Shown here piece by piece: positions 1 to 6,494 of a DNA stretch of 6,747 bases. The stretch comes from Oscillospiraceae bacterium. Lineage in GTDB: Bacteria; Bacillota_A; Clostridia; Oscillospirales; JAAYXM01. Made by a program: the position numbers and the translations under genes. Under the pieces are notes generated by a model. The model made no database searches, was not told where the DNA came from, and was given only the letters and a program-made list of their open reading frames with translations. The stretch covers positions 1-6,747 of the forward strand of contig JAFQVE010000386.1 of assembly GCA_017408185.1 (NCBI GenBank), in the 5' to 3' direction. The stretch's first letter is position 1. Each line of letters starts with the position of its first letter.

Positions 1-241
1 AGCGGAGCATCAGCTTCCGTATTATCCGATAACTCTCTGGCTTGACTTTAACGATGAAGAGCAGAGCGTAATTGATATGTACAAAACAGGCATTCAGACG
101 CATACACAGGAAATGCTTGTCAAGTTTATGCTTGGTCAGGAGCCTCTCTCTAATTTTGATAAATTTGTTGAAGAGCTTAAGAGCATGGGTGTTGATGAAG
201 TTCTCTCAGCATATGCATCTGCATACGACAGAGTAAAGTAG
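1..241 (+). CDS. ABC sugar transporter solute-binding protein, LplA-like (C-terminal end only)
   Basis: The open frame enters from the left edge (codons from base 2) and ends at a TAG at 239-241, giving 79 residues. The tail resembles the end of LplA/YtcQ-type extracellular family-1 solute-binding lipoproteins. These end with a helix that starts near a Thr-rich segment, followed by a 'KF..GQEPLSNFDKFVEELKSMGVDE' pattern (shown here abbreviated) and a final A-YDR-K tail. Such proteins sit outside the membrane as lipoproteins and deliver oligosaccharides to an ABC permease. The N-terminal lipobox and the permease genes lie outside the window. A strong hairpin follows directly, so this is probably the last gene of its transcript. 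It converges on the transporter gene to its right. It is the only undisturbed gene here that uses TAG as its stop. The family call rests on the C-terminus alone. Confidence 0.75.
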   Translation, partial: AEHQLPYYPITLWLDFNDEEQSVIDMYKTGIQTHTQEMLVKFMLGQEPLSNFDKFVEELKSMGVDEVLSAYASAYDRVK

Positions 242-257
242 ATTATATAAAAATGCA

Positions 258-297
258 AAAAGGTTGTGACGAAAATTCAAATTCGTCACAACCTTTT
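258..297. terminator. Bidirectional rho-independent terminator between convergent genes
   Basis: A perfect 16-bp inverted repeat (258-273 and 282-297) encloses an 8-nt loop. The stem core is GGTTGTGACGAA. An A-run leads into the left arm and a T-run ends the right arm, with further T-rich sequence on both sides, so the hairpin has a U-tract when read from either strand. It lies between the stop of the solute-binding protein (241) and the stop of the leftward transporter gene (321-323), where a shared terminator is expected. Confidence 0.88.
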
Positions 298-320
298 CTG
301 CTGCTTTTTGGCAATGCATT

Positions 321-1289
321 TTACAGATACACAATAAAAATCAGATACATCAGCGGAATTGTAATAACAGACAGTGTGTGTGATATCATCGTCATTGACG
401 CGCCGGTTTTAGTTTCTCCGCCGTATGCTGCAGGATAAACTATTGTGTTAAGACCAAGCGGTGTTCCGAATGCAACCAGAGCCAGCGTCATAATTTCTTT
501 GCTTGTACCTATGGCATTCAGTATCAGCAAAATAACAGCCGGAATAATAACAAGTCTAATAAACGAAGCTACATATACTTTCTTGTTGGATATAAGTTCT
601 TTGAAGTTATATCCGCCTATCACAAATCCCGCAAGAACCATAGCAACAGGTCCCTGGCATTTCCCTGCACTTTCAAATGCATTAACCAGAAAATCCGGTA
701 CATATTGTGCCAAATTAAGAAGTCCGAATAACATACCCGTTATCAACGCTATCATCGGGGGTGTTAAAAATCCCTTTTTCAGATTATCAACTATACTTGC
801 GTTTTCACTTTTTGGTATCAATATGTATAAGCCCCAGCTGCTGCACAAAACTCCAACTAAGAATACAAACAATGAATATTTATAGAAAAAATCCGTTCCC
901 CATACGCCGAGGATTATAAAATTACCCATAAAGCCGTAATTCCCGAAGGTCATAGCATATTTGTAAATATTTCTTTGATATGCATTTTCAGGTGAGTCTA
1001 TGTTTTTTCTTACAAAACATCGTGATAGCGGATAGGCAAGAACAATGGAAAATAAGGTGATTACAAACCCATACAGTATAAGACTTGCATTTTGTGTAAA
1101 AGTTTCAACAGTACACTTTGTCATCTAGTTGAACAAAGAAAGCGCGGGAACAAAGACAAATGTTTCAAGTTTCGCCATAACAATTCCTGAATTTTCAGGC
1201 AGCTTGCTTTTCTTTCTTAATAAAAAACCAACTGAAATTAAGCTGAACATCATCAGCATTTGTTTTAAAGTAAGAATAAAAATTCCCAT
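321..1289 (-). pseudogene. AEC-family (auxin efflux carrier) permease interrupted by an in-frame TAG
   Basis: The full frame runs from ATG 1287-1289, preceded by AGGAG at 1296-1300 with 6-nt spacing, to TAA at 321-323. That is 322 positions, close to the usual 300-320 residues of AEC carriers. Codon 55 (1125-1127) is TAG, immediately followed by an ATG (1122-1124) that opens the remaining 267 codons. The frame is conserved on both sides of the stop: residues 1-54 carry the first helix and the 'FVFVPALSLFN' start of the second. The downstream part has the AEC hallmarks 'FGNYGFMGN' (about 115-123) and 'FGTPLGLNTIVYPAAYGG' (about 274-291), plus a hydrophobic C-terminus. AEC proteins export or import small organic acids or amino acids across the membrane. 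A single CAG-to-TAG change would explain the stop, because Gln fits that position. It is the last gene of the leftward operon, 17 nt after the amidohydrolase. GC in sampled stretches (about 25-45%) is lower than in its operon partners. It could be a recent nonsense mutation, a sequence error, or a stop-restart gene. Confidence 0.8.
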
Positions 1290-1306
1290 ATGACGCTCCT
1301 ATGCTT

Positions 1307-2086
1307 TTAAATACGCAACAGCCGTTTTGCGTTTTGTGAAAAGATTTGTTCCTTTTCGCTGTCGGTGAGCAACGGGTCAAGCAGCACGCTTCCGATGAAT
1401 GTGGCAGGGCTGCAGGTGGGAAAATCCGAACCGAAGAGGATTCTGTCAGCACCCACCTCATCAATTGCGCGGCGCAGCATACCGTAGCGGTGAGGGCCGA
1501 GTCCGGAAATGTCCAGATAATAGTTCTCAAACCTTTTCATGCGCTCGATATGGCGCATAAAGTCGGGGTATTCACCAGGATGCGCGCCGACGACGATAAT
1601 ATCGCGGTGATGTTGGAGCATATTATCCATTGAGTTATCATATTTATCCCAACTGTGAAGGCTCACAACCATATTATGCTTTGCAGCCTCATCAAGAAGA
1701 TGAGAGAATTCTTCGGAGGAATAATCCTCCCATCCGTCAAGATATGGAACAAGCTCACCGATGAGATTTATTCTCAAAGAGGACATACGCCGGATTTCGG
1801 CGATTGATTCATCAACATAATGCGGATGCACGTGGAACCCGGGAACGTAAAAATCGCCGTACAGCTCACGAAGCTTCAGGGCAGCAGCATTGTTTTTTTG
1901 TATATCCGCCCAAGCTGTTTTTTTTGAAAGAGAGATTACCGAACCGCAGATTTTTGTAACATTGAGAGAGGCGAAAATTTCCCGCGTGTTGTCTGCACTC
2001 ATCCGGCAGAAGTCCTTATGCGCGCAGATGTTTGTCCGCACATCTGAAAAAGGATGGGTGTGGAAGTCTATAATCTCAAAGCTCAT
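1307..2086 (-). CDS. Metal-dependent amidohydrolase-fold (Amidohydro_2-like) TIM-barrel hydrolase
   Basis: This is a 259-residue soluble protein without a signal peptide, so it acts in the cytoplasm. The N-terminal strand ends in D-F-H-T-H (His9, His11), the metal-binding HxH of the amidohydrolase superfamily. Further likely ligands follow in order: Glu111 in 'IGEL', His144 in 'VSLH', His169 in 'GAHPGE' and Asp221 in 'LFGSDFP'. This His-x-His/Glu/His/His/Asp order fits both the Amidohydro_2 (PF04909) and TatD-like branches. The family includes lactonases, decarboxylases and deacylases, so the exact reaction is open. Lactone hydrolysis after a Gfo/Idh/MocA dehydrogenase is one plausible role (inference). 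The start is supported by GGAGG at 2096-2100, 9 nt upstream, inside the end of the AraC gene. The two genes overlap by 11 nt, which implies translational coupling. The length is slightly short for Amidohydro_2 (usually about 270-330) but the barrel looks complete. Confidence 0.82.
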   Translation of the reverse strand: MSFEIIDFHTHPFSDVRTNICAHKDFCRMSADNTREIFASLNVTKICGSVISLSKKTAWADIQKNNAAALKLRELYGDFYVPGFHVHPHYVDESIAEIRRMSSLRINLIGELVPYLDGWEDYSSEEFSHLLDEAAKHNMVVSLHSWDKYDNSMDNMLQHHRDIIVVGAHPGEYPDFMRHIERMKRFENYYLDISGLGPHRYGMLRRAIDEVGADRILFGSDFPTCSPATFIGSVLLDPLLTDSEKEQIFSQNAKRLLRI

Positions 2087-2100
2087 CGTGGCTTTCCTCC
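2076..2100 (-). promoter_or_regulatory. Overlapping stop/start with internal ribosome site (AraC to amidohydrolase)
   Basis: The amidohydrolase ATG (2084-2086) lies upstream of the AraC stop TGA (2076-2078), in another frame. Its Shine-Dalgarno GGAGG (2096-2100) is inside the AraC coding sequence. This arrangement usually ties translation of the second gene to that of the first, so regulator and enzyme are probably made in a fixed ratio. Confidence 0.75.
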
Positions 2101-2954
2101 GCAGAGTGTGATTTTCGTCTGTCGGTAGACTGCTTTCTGTATTCCTTAACCGTCATGCCGTACTTGTTTTTAAAATGCCGTGTGAAATTGCGCTCATCTC
2201 CGAAGCCGACCATGTCAACAAGCTCACGAACCGAAAAGTTGCGCTCATTTAAAAGGATTGCCGCGTGCGTAAGCCGCACATCAATGAGATGCTTTACAAG
2301 CGTTGTTCCGGTTTTTGTTTTGAATATGCGTGTAAGCTGTGCGTAGCTTATGTGGAGAAGCTGGGGAAGGGCGTTCACGGTGAAATCGATGTTTGAATAG
2401 TTAAGCTCTATAAGCTCTTTTGCATTGGCAACTATGTCAATTTCCATATCGGAAAGGGATTCCGGTGCAGAAGAAGACATATTCATAACAAGTATCTGCA
2501 TAAAGGTCGAAAGCGTCATATAATACCGCAAGGAGATTGGAACATCTGCGGTGAAGAGCTCGGTTAAAAGATGTGTAACCGTCTGCGGGGATTTTGCCGT
2601 GCGAACCGGATTTTCTTTTGAAAAACCCATAGCCTTTCCCATATCGCGTGCCGAATCGTGAATTATCGAGAACCAGAAATAACACCACGGGTCAGATTTG
2701 CTCGGATAATACATATGCGTTTCATCAGGTGGGAGGAAAAAGAAATCTCCGGCGTTGAGCTGATACGTTTTTCCGTTGAAAACAAGAGTTCCGCGTCCTT
2801 CGCATACGTAGTGAAGCATATACGTCGGCTGGACGCAAAGGAATTTCTGGTAATCGTTTTTCTTTCGGAAGTCGTGAAATCCTATCTGTATAAAGTTGAG
2901 CGGACCGCGATCCTCCTTGTTAAAGGAAAAAACAGTGTTCTTTGAAAGCGCCAT
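2076..2954 (-). CDS. AraC-family transcriptional regulator with N-terminal cupin sensor
   Basis: This is a 292-residue DNA-binding regulator of the usual AraC/XylS sugar-regulator length. Residues about 40-95 form a cupin ligand-binding domain with 'GRGTLVFNGKTY' and 'NAGDFFFLPP..TH' (His48 and His80 among the pocket residues). Residues about 190-275 carry two helix-turn-helix units. The first is near 192-216 ('LLHISYAQLTRIFK'). The second is near 240-266 ('LVDMVGFGDERNFTRHFK'), ending in the family's usual 'YG(M)TVKEYRK' closing motif. The C-terminal tail after 275 is polar and short. The start at 2952-2954 has AAGGAG upstream at 2966-2971 with a rather long 11-nt spacing. It lies second in the leftward operon, 42 nt after the oxidoreductase. 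It probably activates its own operon and the divergent one by binding the direct repeats at 4202-4271 (inference). The inducing ligand is unknown; the operon's substrate or an intermediate is likely. Confidence 0.93.
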   Translation of the reverse strand: MALSKNTVFSFNKEDRGPLNFIQIGFHDFRKKNDYQKFLCVQPTYMLHYVCEGRGTLVFNGKTYQLNAGDFFFLPPDETHMYYPSKSDPWCYFWFSIIHDSARDMGKAMGFSKENPVRTAKSPQTVTHLLTELFTADVPISLRYYMTLSTFMQILVMNMSSSAPESLSDMEIDIVANAKELIELNYSNIDFTVNALPQLLHISYAQLTRIFKTKTGTTLVKHLIDVRLTHAAILLNERNFSVRELVDMVGFGDERNFTRHFKNKYGMTVKEYRKQSTDRRKSHSAEESHDEL

Positions 2955-2996
2955 ATATAATCACACTCCTTCACATTGTAAAAATGCCGGTGTCTT

Positions 2997-4103
2997 TTAA
3001 AAATCCTCAGGGTCGGGAATTTCCATAACTGCGCCGCCATTTTGTGCGGAAATATCTGCTATGATTCCCGGAATTGCCATATGTATACCGAGATCAACGT
3101 CAACCGGCGGTTCTGTGTCGTTTAAGATGCAGTCAACAAAAGACAGCACCATCTTTTTGTCCGCACCGCCGTGTCCCTCGGCACCTACCGAGCTTTCCTC
3201 CGGATACTGAAGCGTTACGGGAACATCAATTTTAGCTTCGAGCGTGCCGGGAATATCTGAAAATCTTGCAAAATAGTGCGCATCCTCAAGCGGCTTTGTC
3301 TTATCCGTTTCTACGGTTCCGCGTGTGCCTATAATCTCAAAATTATGGTCAAAGCCGACGTATGCGCCGAAGCAGATGAGTATTCGTATAACCGCGCCCT
3401 TTGCGGTTTTGAAGATTGCAACGCCGTTTTGTGCGGAAATTGTTTTATAAGGATTATACGAAACCTCCGGCACCATACACGAAACGCTTACGCATTTATC
3501 GTTTAATATGTAGAGCAGAGGGCCTAAATCATGGGTTAAATATTTAATAGCGGGATTGAAAGTGCGCCAGTGTCCGTCGGCAGGTTTGTCTTCTTCGAAT
3601 TTAAGATAGTCCGTTGAGTGAAGATATTCAGCCTCTGCATAGATTGCCTCGCCGAGCTTTCCGGCTTCATACATCTTCTTCCACGAATCAATGAACGCCC
3701 ACCAGCAGCAGTTCTCACCTGCCATATACTTAAGCTCCGGATGCGCCTTTACCGTCGCGCGGAGCTTTTTTGCTTCTTCGACGGAATTTACCGGCGGGAT
3801 TTCGCTGAGAACGTGCTTTCCCGCTGCCATTGCTTTTTCAACGAACGGAACGTGACAAATGGCATCAGTAGCGATATATACGGCATCAATATCGGATTTT
3901 AAAAATTCGTCAAAATCCGAGAAGGAAAGAAGGTTGGAAACCTTCATTTCATCACGGAAGGTTTTCTCGGCTTCTTTAAGCTTTTCGGGGTTCTTGTCAC
4001 AGATTGCGCGAAGCTGTACTTTTTCTTCACCTATAATTGTTTTTACAACATACGCGCCTCTGCCGAGACCTACTACACCGAGCTTTACAATATCTTTTTT
4101 CAT
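2997..4103 (-). CDS. Gfo/Idh/MocA-family oxidoreductase-like protein (first paralogue)
   Basis: This 368-residue cytoplasmic protein is of normal family length. Residues about 6-125 are a Rossmann NAD(P) domain with 'GVVGLGRGA' (Gly12, Gly14, Gly16) and 'AVYIATDA'. Residues about 126-368 form the alpha/beta substrate domain. Classical family members have an EKP motif whose lysine is catalytic. Here the equivalent is Glu101-Ile-Pro-Pro, so the lysine is missing. Other landmarks are 'ENCCW' (130-134), 'THDLGP' (190-195) and 'GHGGAD' (310-315), all shared in form with the second paralogue at 5271-6494. The family oxidises or reduces sugars, inositols and related compounds, and some branches are NAD-dependent glycosidases or lyases. 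The loss of the lysine makes a plain dehydrogenase less likely. The start at 4101-4103 has AGGAG (4112-4116) with 8-nt spacing. It is the first gene of the leftward operon, directly behind a promoter with a consensus -10. The substrate is unknown. Confidence 0.9.
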   Translation of the reverse strand: MKKDIVKLGVVGLGRGAYVVKTIIGEEKVQLRAICDKNPEKLKEAEKTFRDEMKVSNLLSFSDFDEFLKSDIDAVYIATDAICHVPFVEKAMAAGKHVLSEIPPVNSVEEAKKLRATVKAHPELKYMAGENCCWWAFIDSWKKMYEAGKLGEAIYAEAEYLHSTDYLKFEEDKPADGHWRTFNPAIKYLTHDLGPLLYILNDKCVSVSCMVPEVSYNPYKTISAQNGVAIFKTAKGAVIRILICFGAYVGFDHNFEIIGTRGTVETDKTKPLEDAHYFARFSDIPGTLEAKIDVPVTLQYPEESSVGAEGHGGADKKMVLSFVDCILNDTEPPVDVDLGIHMAIPGIIADISAQNGGAVMEIPDPEDF

Positions 4104-4152
4104 CGGGCATTCTCCTCACTTTTTGGCTTTTATATTTATTGTTTTTTTACTA

Positions 4153-4181
4153 ATTATAAAATATCAAAAAAACGGACAAAA
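4153..4181 (-). promoter_or_regulatory. Leftward promoter of the oxidoreductase-AraC-amidohydrolase-AEC operon
   Basis: Read on the minus strand, a perfect TATAAT sits at 4158-4153. The hexamer 17 bp upstream (4181-4176) is TTTTGT, a poor match to TTGACA. Another candidate, TTGTCC at 4179-4174, has a 15-bp spacer. Transcription would begin near 4146 and give a leader of about 42 nt. The weak -35 suggests that an activator is needed. The nearest repeat (4202-4230) is centred about 70 bp upstream of that start. Confidence 0.55.
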
Positions 4182-4201
4182 AACAAGCGTTAAAAGAAAA
4201 A

Positions 4202-4271
4202 GCCGTAAACGATGCAATAAAAAGTCGGTTCTGAATAAAAATGCCGTAAACAATGCAATAAAAAGTCGGTT
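4202..4271 (+). repeat. Two 29-bp direct repeats, candidate AraC-type operator
   Basis: The copies at 4202-4230 and 4243-4271 match at 28 of 29 bases; the only difference is at position 10 (G versus A). Each starts GCCGTAAAC and ends AAAAAGTCGGTT. The unit-to-unit period is 41 bp, close to four helical turns, so the copies face the same side of DNA. A third partial likeness of the AATAAAAA-x-x-C-x-GT core lies in the spacer at 4234-4247. The repeats lie in the only noncoding region between two divergent operons, one of which encodes an AraC regulator. AraC-family activators typically bind directly repeated half-sites. Binding by this regulator is inferred. Confidence 0.8.
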
Positions 4272-4296
4272 TTTTCGGGAAAAGAAGTGATATAAT
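4266..4296 (+). promoter_or_regulatory. Rightward promoter of the deacetylase-like/GH109-like operon
   Basis: A perfect TATAAT is at 4291-4296, preceded by GTGA. No good -35 is found at 16-19 bp: the candidates are GGTTTT at 4268-4273 (17-bp spacer) and TCGGTT at 4266-4271 (19-bp spacer). The second direct repeat ends at 4271 and so covers the -35 position, spanning roughly -60 to -32 relative to a start near 4303. This is the layout of a class II activator-dependent promoter. A strong AAAGGAG at 4312-4318 then precedes the ATG at 4327 by 8 nt. Confidence 0.65.
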
Positions 4297-4326
4297 TACA
4301 GCATAAACAGGAAAGGAGCTCAAAGC

Positions 4327-5247
4327 ATGAGCAAAAAAGCGTATTTTTATATTGACGATACAATCTGGGTACTCCGAGACCTCACAAGAACAAAACCGAA
4401 ATCTCTTTTTGACACCCCTTTGTTTAAGGTTTTGAAAAAAGCATATGACGAATACGGACTTAAAACTCAGCTTAATCTTTTCTACCGCACGGATTCCTTT
4501 TACGGCAATGATGAATTTTCCCTTGCTGATGTCACTGATGCGTATAAAGCAGAGTTTGAAGCAGCTTCCGACTGGCTGAAGTTTGCGTTCCACGCAAAAG
4601 AAGAGTTTCCGGATTATCCCCACGTCAATGCAACGTATGAAGATATAAAGGATTTATTCAAGTCTATTGAAAAAGAGGTTTTTCGCTTTGCAGGTGAGAA
4701 ATCGTTTACATACGGCGTATGCCCGCATTGGCTTCCGGTAAGCAAGCCGGGCGTTCAGGCTCTTTACGATTGCGGAGTGCGTATTCTTGATGTCACCGTA
4801 GGTGAAACGGAGGAATATAACGGCGATCCCAATTCGCTTCCCTACGGACATTCGTTCCGCCTTCTCAACAACAGACAGCCGGAAACACGTGTGTTCACGC
4901 GCGGCGGACGTAACACGGCAATTACAAGGTCTGTCTGCGGATATAACCATTTCACCGAGGACAGATTACCCTATACTCCAACTCTTAAAACGTTTAAGGA
5001 TGAAGATACGGGGATGCTTTTTAAAAACTACTGCGTAACCTGCCTTAATCTTATAGAGTATAACGAGGTTGAGGGAGAATTTGAAAAGCTTGCCGATAAG
5101 GAATACATAGGCATCTGCGACCATGAGCAGTATTTCTATGAAGATTATTTCGCTTATCAGCCCGATTATGCGGAAAAGATTTATAAAATGTGCGAGATGC
5201 TGAAGAAAAACGGCTTTGAATATATGTTTGCCGAAGATTTGGTTTAA
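4327..5247 (+). CDS. NodB/polysaccharide deacetylase-like protein, cytoplasmic
   Basis: This is a 306-residue protein without signal peptide or membrane segment. It looks like a member of the glycoside hydrolase/deacetylase beta/alpha-barrel superfamily to which NodB (CE4) deacetylases belong. The first strand ends in 'YFYIDDTIW' (Asp10, Asp11), matching the Asp pair of the NodB motif 1. 'FAFHAKEEFPDYPH' (His89 and His99) could supply the two metal histidines, although the spacing is wider than the usual H-x3-H. Later landmarks are 'YGVCPHW' (His134), 'YNHF' (His208) and 'GICDHEQYF' (His266) near the end, where deacetylases carry a last catalytic His. CE4 enzymes remove acetyl groups from N-acetylglucosamine polymers; the lack of a secretion signal points to an intracellular substrate. 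It is first in the rightward operon, with AAAGGAG 8 nt before the start, and is 23 nt from the next gene. The fold-level call is fairly good; the activity is unproven and it may be a hydrolase of another kind. Confidence 0.7.
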   Translation: MSKKAYFYIDDTIWVLRDLTRTKPKSLFDTPLFKVLKKAYDEYGLKTQLNLFYRTDSFYGNDEFSLADVTDAYKAEFEAASDWLKFAFHAKEEFPDYPHVNATYEDIKDLFKSIEKEVFRFAGEKSFTYGVCPHWLPVSKPGVQALYDCGVRILDVTVGETEEYNGDPNSLPYGHSFRLLNNRQPETRVFTRGGRNTAITRSVCGYNHFTEDRLPYTPTLKTFKDEDTGMLFKNYCVTCLNLIEYNEVEGEFEKLADKEYIGICDHEQYFYEDYFAYQPDYAEKIYKMCEMLKKNGFEYMFAEDLV

Positions 5248-5270
5248 TTTAATAAAGAAAGGTTAATTTT

Positions 5271-6494
5271 ATGGATGTAATCAGATTTGTTGTATGCGGA
5301 GCGGGACAGCGCGGCGAGCTTCTCACAGAGCAGGTGCTCTCAAAGCTTCCCGGCGTTAAGGTCTCGGCGGTGAGCGACCCGTACACCGACAAGGCAGAAA
5401 AGCTTTGTGATAAGCTTTCTGAAAACGGCTTTGACCGCCCGAATGTGTACAGCGATTATAAAGAGATGTTTACCAAAGAAAAGCCCGATGCGGTGTTTAT
5501 TGCAACAAGCTGGAGCGCACACGTTGAGATTGCGCTCTGCGCAATGGAAGCCGGGATAGCAGTTGCAATGGAGGTCGGCGGCGCTTATAACGAGGAAGAA
5601 TGCCGCGAGCTTATCGCTACATACGAGCGCACAAAAACGCCGTTTATGTTTATGGAAAATTGCTGCTTTAACAAGGATGAGCTTCTTGCAACAGCGCTTG
5701 TCCGCAAGGGTGTGTTCGGAAAGCCTGTCTATTGCCACGGCGCGTATTCGCATGATTTGCGCGAGGAGATAGGCTACGGCAACATCCGCCGTCTTTATCG
5801 TCTGCATGAGTATACCACGCGCAACCGCGATAATTATCCGACTCACGACCTCGGTCCGATTGCAAAAATTCTCGGCATTAACCGCGGCAACCGTATGGTT
5901 TCGCTCTCATCCCGCGCATCTGGCTCGTTCGGGCTTTCGGAATATGTAAATAACAATCCGGAGCTTTCGGAAATACACGGCAGGGAGTTTAAGCAGGGCG
6001 ATGTTGTTGAAACGCTTATCACCTGCGAAAACGGCGAGCTTATAAGCTTAAAGCTCAATACCACGCTTCCAACGTTCTATTCGCGTGAATTTACCGTTCA
6101 GGGAACACGCGGTATGTACAAGGCAGAGACGAACACCGTGGTTGTTGACGATATGGAGGATTTTAGCCACGACAAATCCCTTCTCGCAAACGGAAACCTC
6201 ATCAACAATGCAAAAAACTATGAGGAATATCTCCCCGAGATGTGGAAAAAGGTAACTCCGGAGATTATAGAAGCCGGTCACGGCGGCTGTGATGTGTTTG
6301 AGTTTGAAGCATTCTGTGAGGCTCTCCGCGAGGGGAGGGAAATGCCGATAGACGTGTATGACGCGGCGGCGTGGATGTCAATTTCTTACCTCAGCGAAAA
6401 GTCAATCGCGCTTGGTGGTGCGCCTGTTGAAATCCCTGATTTCACAAGCGGTGCATATAAAACGCGTCCTATGTGCGATGTCGTTGAAATCTAA
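5271..6494 (+). CDS. Gfo/Idh/MocA-family protein, GH109-like (second paralogue)
   Basis: This 407-residue cytoplasmic protein is longer than typical sugar dehydrogenases (about 330-370) and nearer to GH109-type proteins. Residues about 4-125 are a Rossmann domain with 'VCGAGQRG' (Gly10, Gly12, Gly15) and 'AVFIATSW'. The usual EKP is replaced by Glu101-Val-Gly-Gly, with no lysine. Downstream come 'MENCCF' (128-133), 'YSHDLR' (159-164), 'NYPTHDLGP' (188-196), 'GINRGNRM' (202-209), 'YSREFTVQGTRG' (270-281) and 'GHGGCD' (336-341). As I recall them, GH109 NAD-dependent alpha-N-acetylgalactosaminidases carry similar MEN-C, YPTH-LGP and INRG-R segments. Those enzymes use bound NAD to oxidise and re-reduce the sugar while cleaving the glycosidic bond. 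It follows the deacetylase-like gene by 23 nt with AGAAAGG (5256-5262) 8 nt before ATG, so the two are co-transcribed. It could instead be a lyase, epimerase or dehydrogenase. The family is certain; the glycosidase role is an inference. Confidence 0.88.
   Translation: MDVIRFVVCGAGQRGELLTEQVLSKLPGVKVSAVSDPYTDKAEKLCDKLSENGFDRPNVYSDYKEMFTKEKPDAVFIATSWSAHVEIALCAMEAGIAVAMEVGGAYNEEECRELIATYERTKTPFMFMENCCFNKDELLATALVRKGVFGKPVYCHGAYSHDLREEIGYGNIRRLYRLHEYTTRNRDNYPTHDLGPIAKILGINRGNRMVSLSSRASGSFGLSEYVNNNPELSEIHGREFKQGDVVETLITCENGELISLKLNTTLPTFYSREFTVQGTRGMYKAETNTVVVDDMEDFSHDKSLLANGNLINNAKNYEEYLPEMWKKVTPEIIEAGHGGCDVFEFEAFCEALREGREMPIDVYDAAAWMSISYLSEKSIALGGAPVEIPDFTSGAYKTRPMCDVVEI

Noticed and set aside
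253..438. A small plus-strand open frame beginning in the region between the first two genes
   Set aside because: It reads straight through the terminator hairpin and then antisense to the AEC gene end, with no Shine-Dalgarno.
445..885. A 146-codon plus-strand open frame antisense to the AEC gene
   Set aside because: The opposite strand encodes the clear AEC sequence with family motifs; the antisense translation shows no family resemblance and no ribosome site was noted.
1125..1127. Genome-wide reassignment of TAG to an amino acid
   Set aside because: The solute-binding gene ends naturally at TAG (239-241) right before a terminator, and no other in-frame TAG was found in the remaining genes, which all end in TAA or TGA.
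4202..4271. A minimal CRISPR array suggested by the two 29-bp repeats
   Set aside because: There are only two copies, the gap between them is 12 bp (far shorter than a spacer), there are no cas genes, and the location in a divergent promoter fits an operator.
4150..4623. A 157-codon minus-strand open frame across the promoter region and the start of the deacetylase-like gene
   Set aside because: It covers both promoters and the direct repeats, runs antisense to a convincing gene, and its translation is low-complexity, with no recognisable domain.
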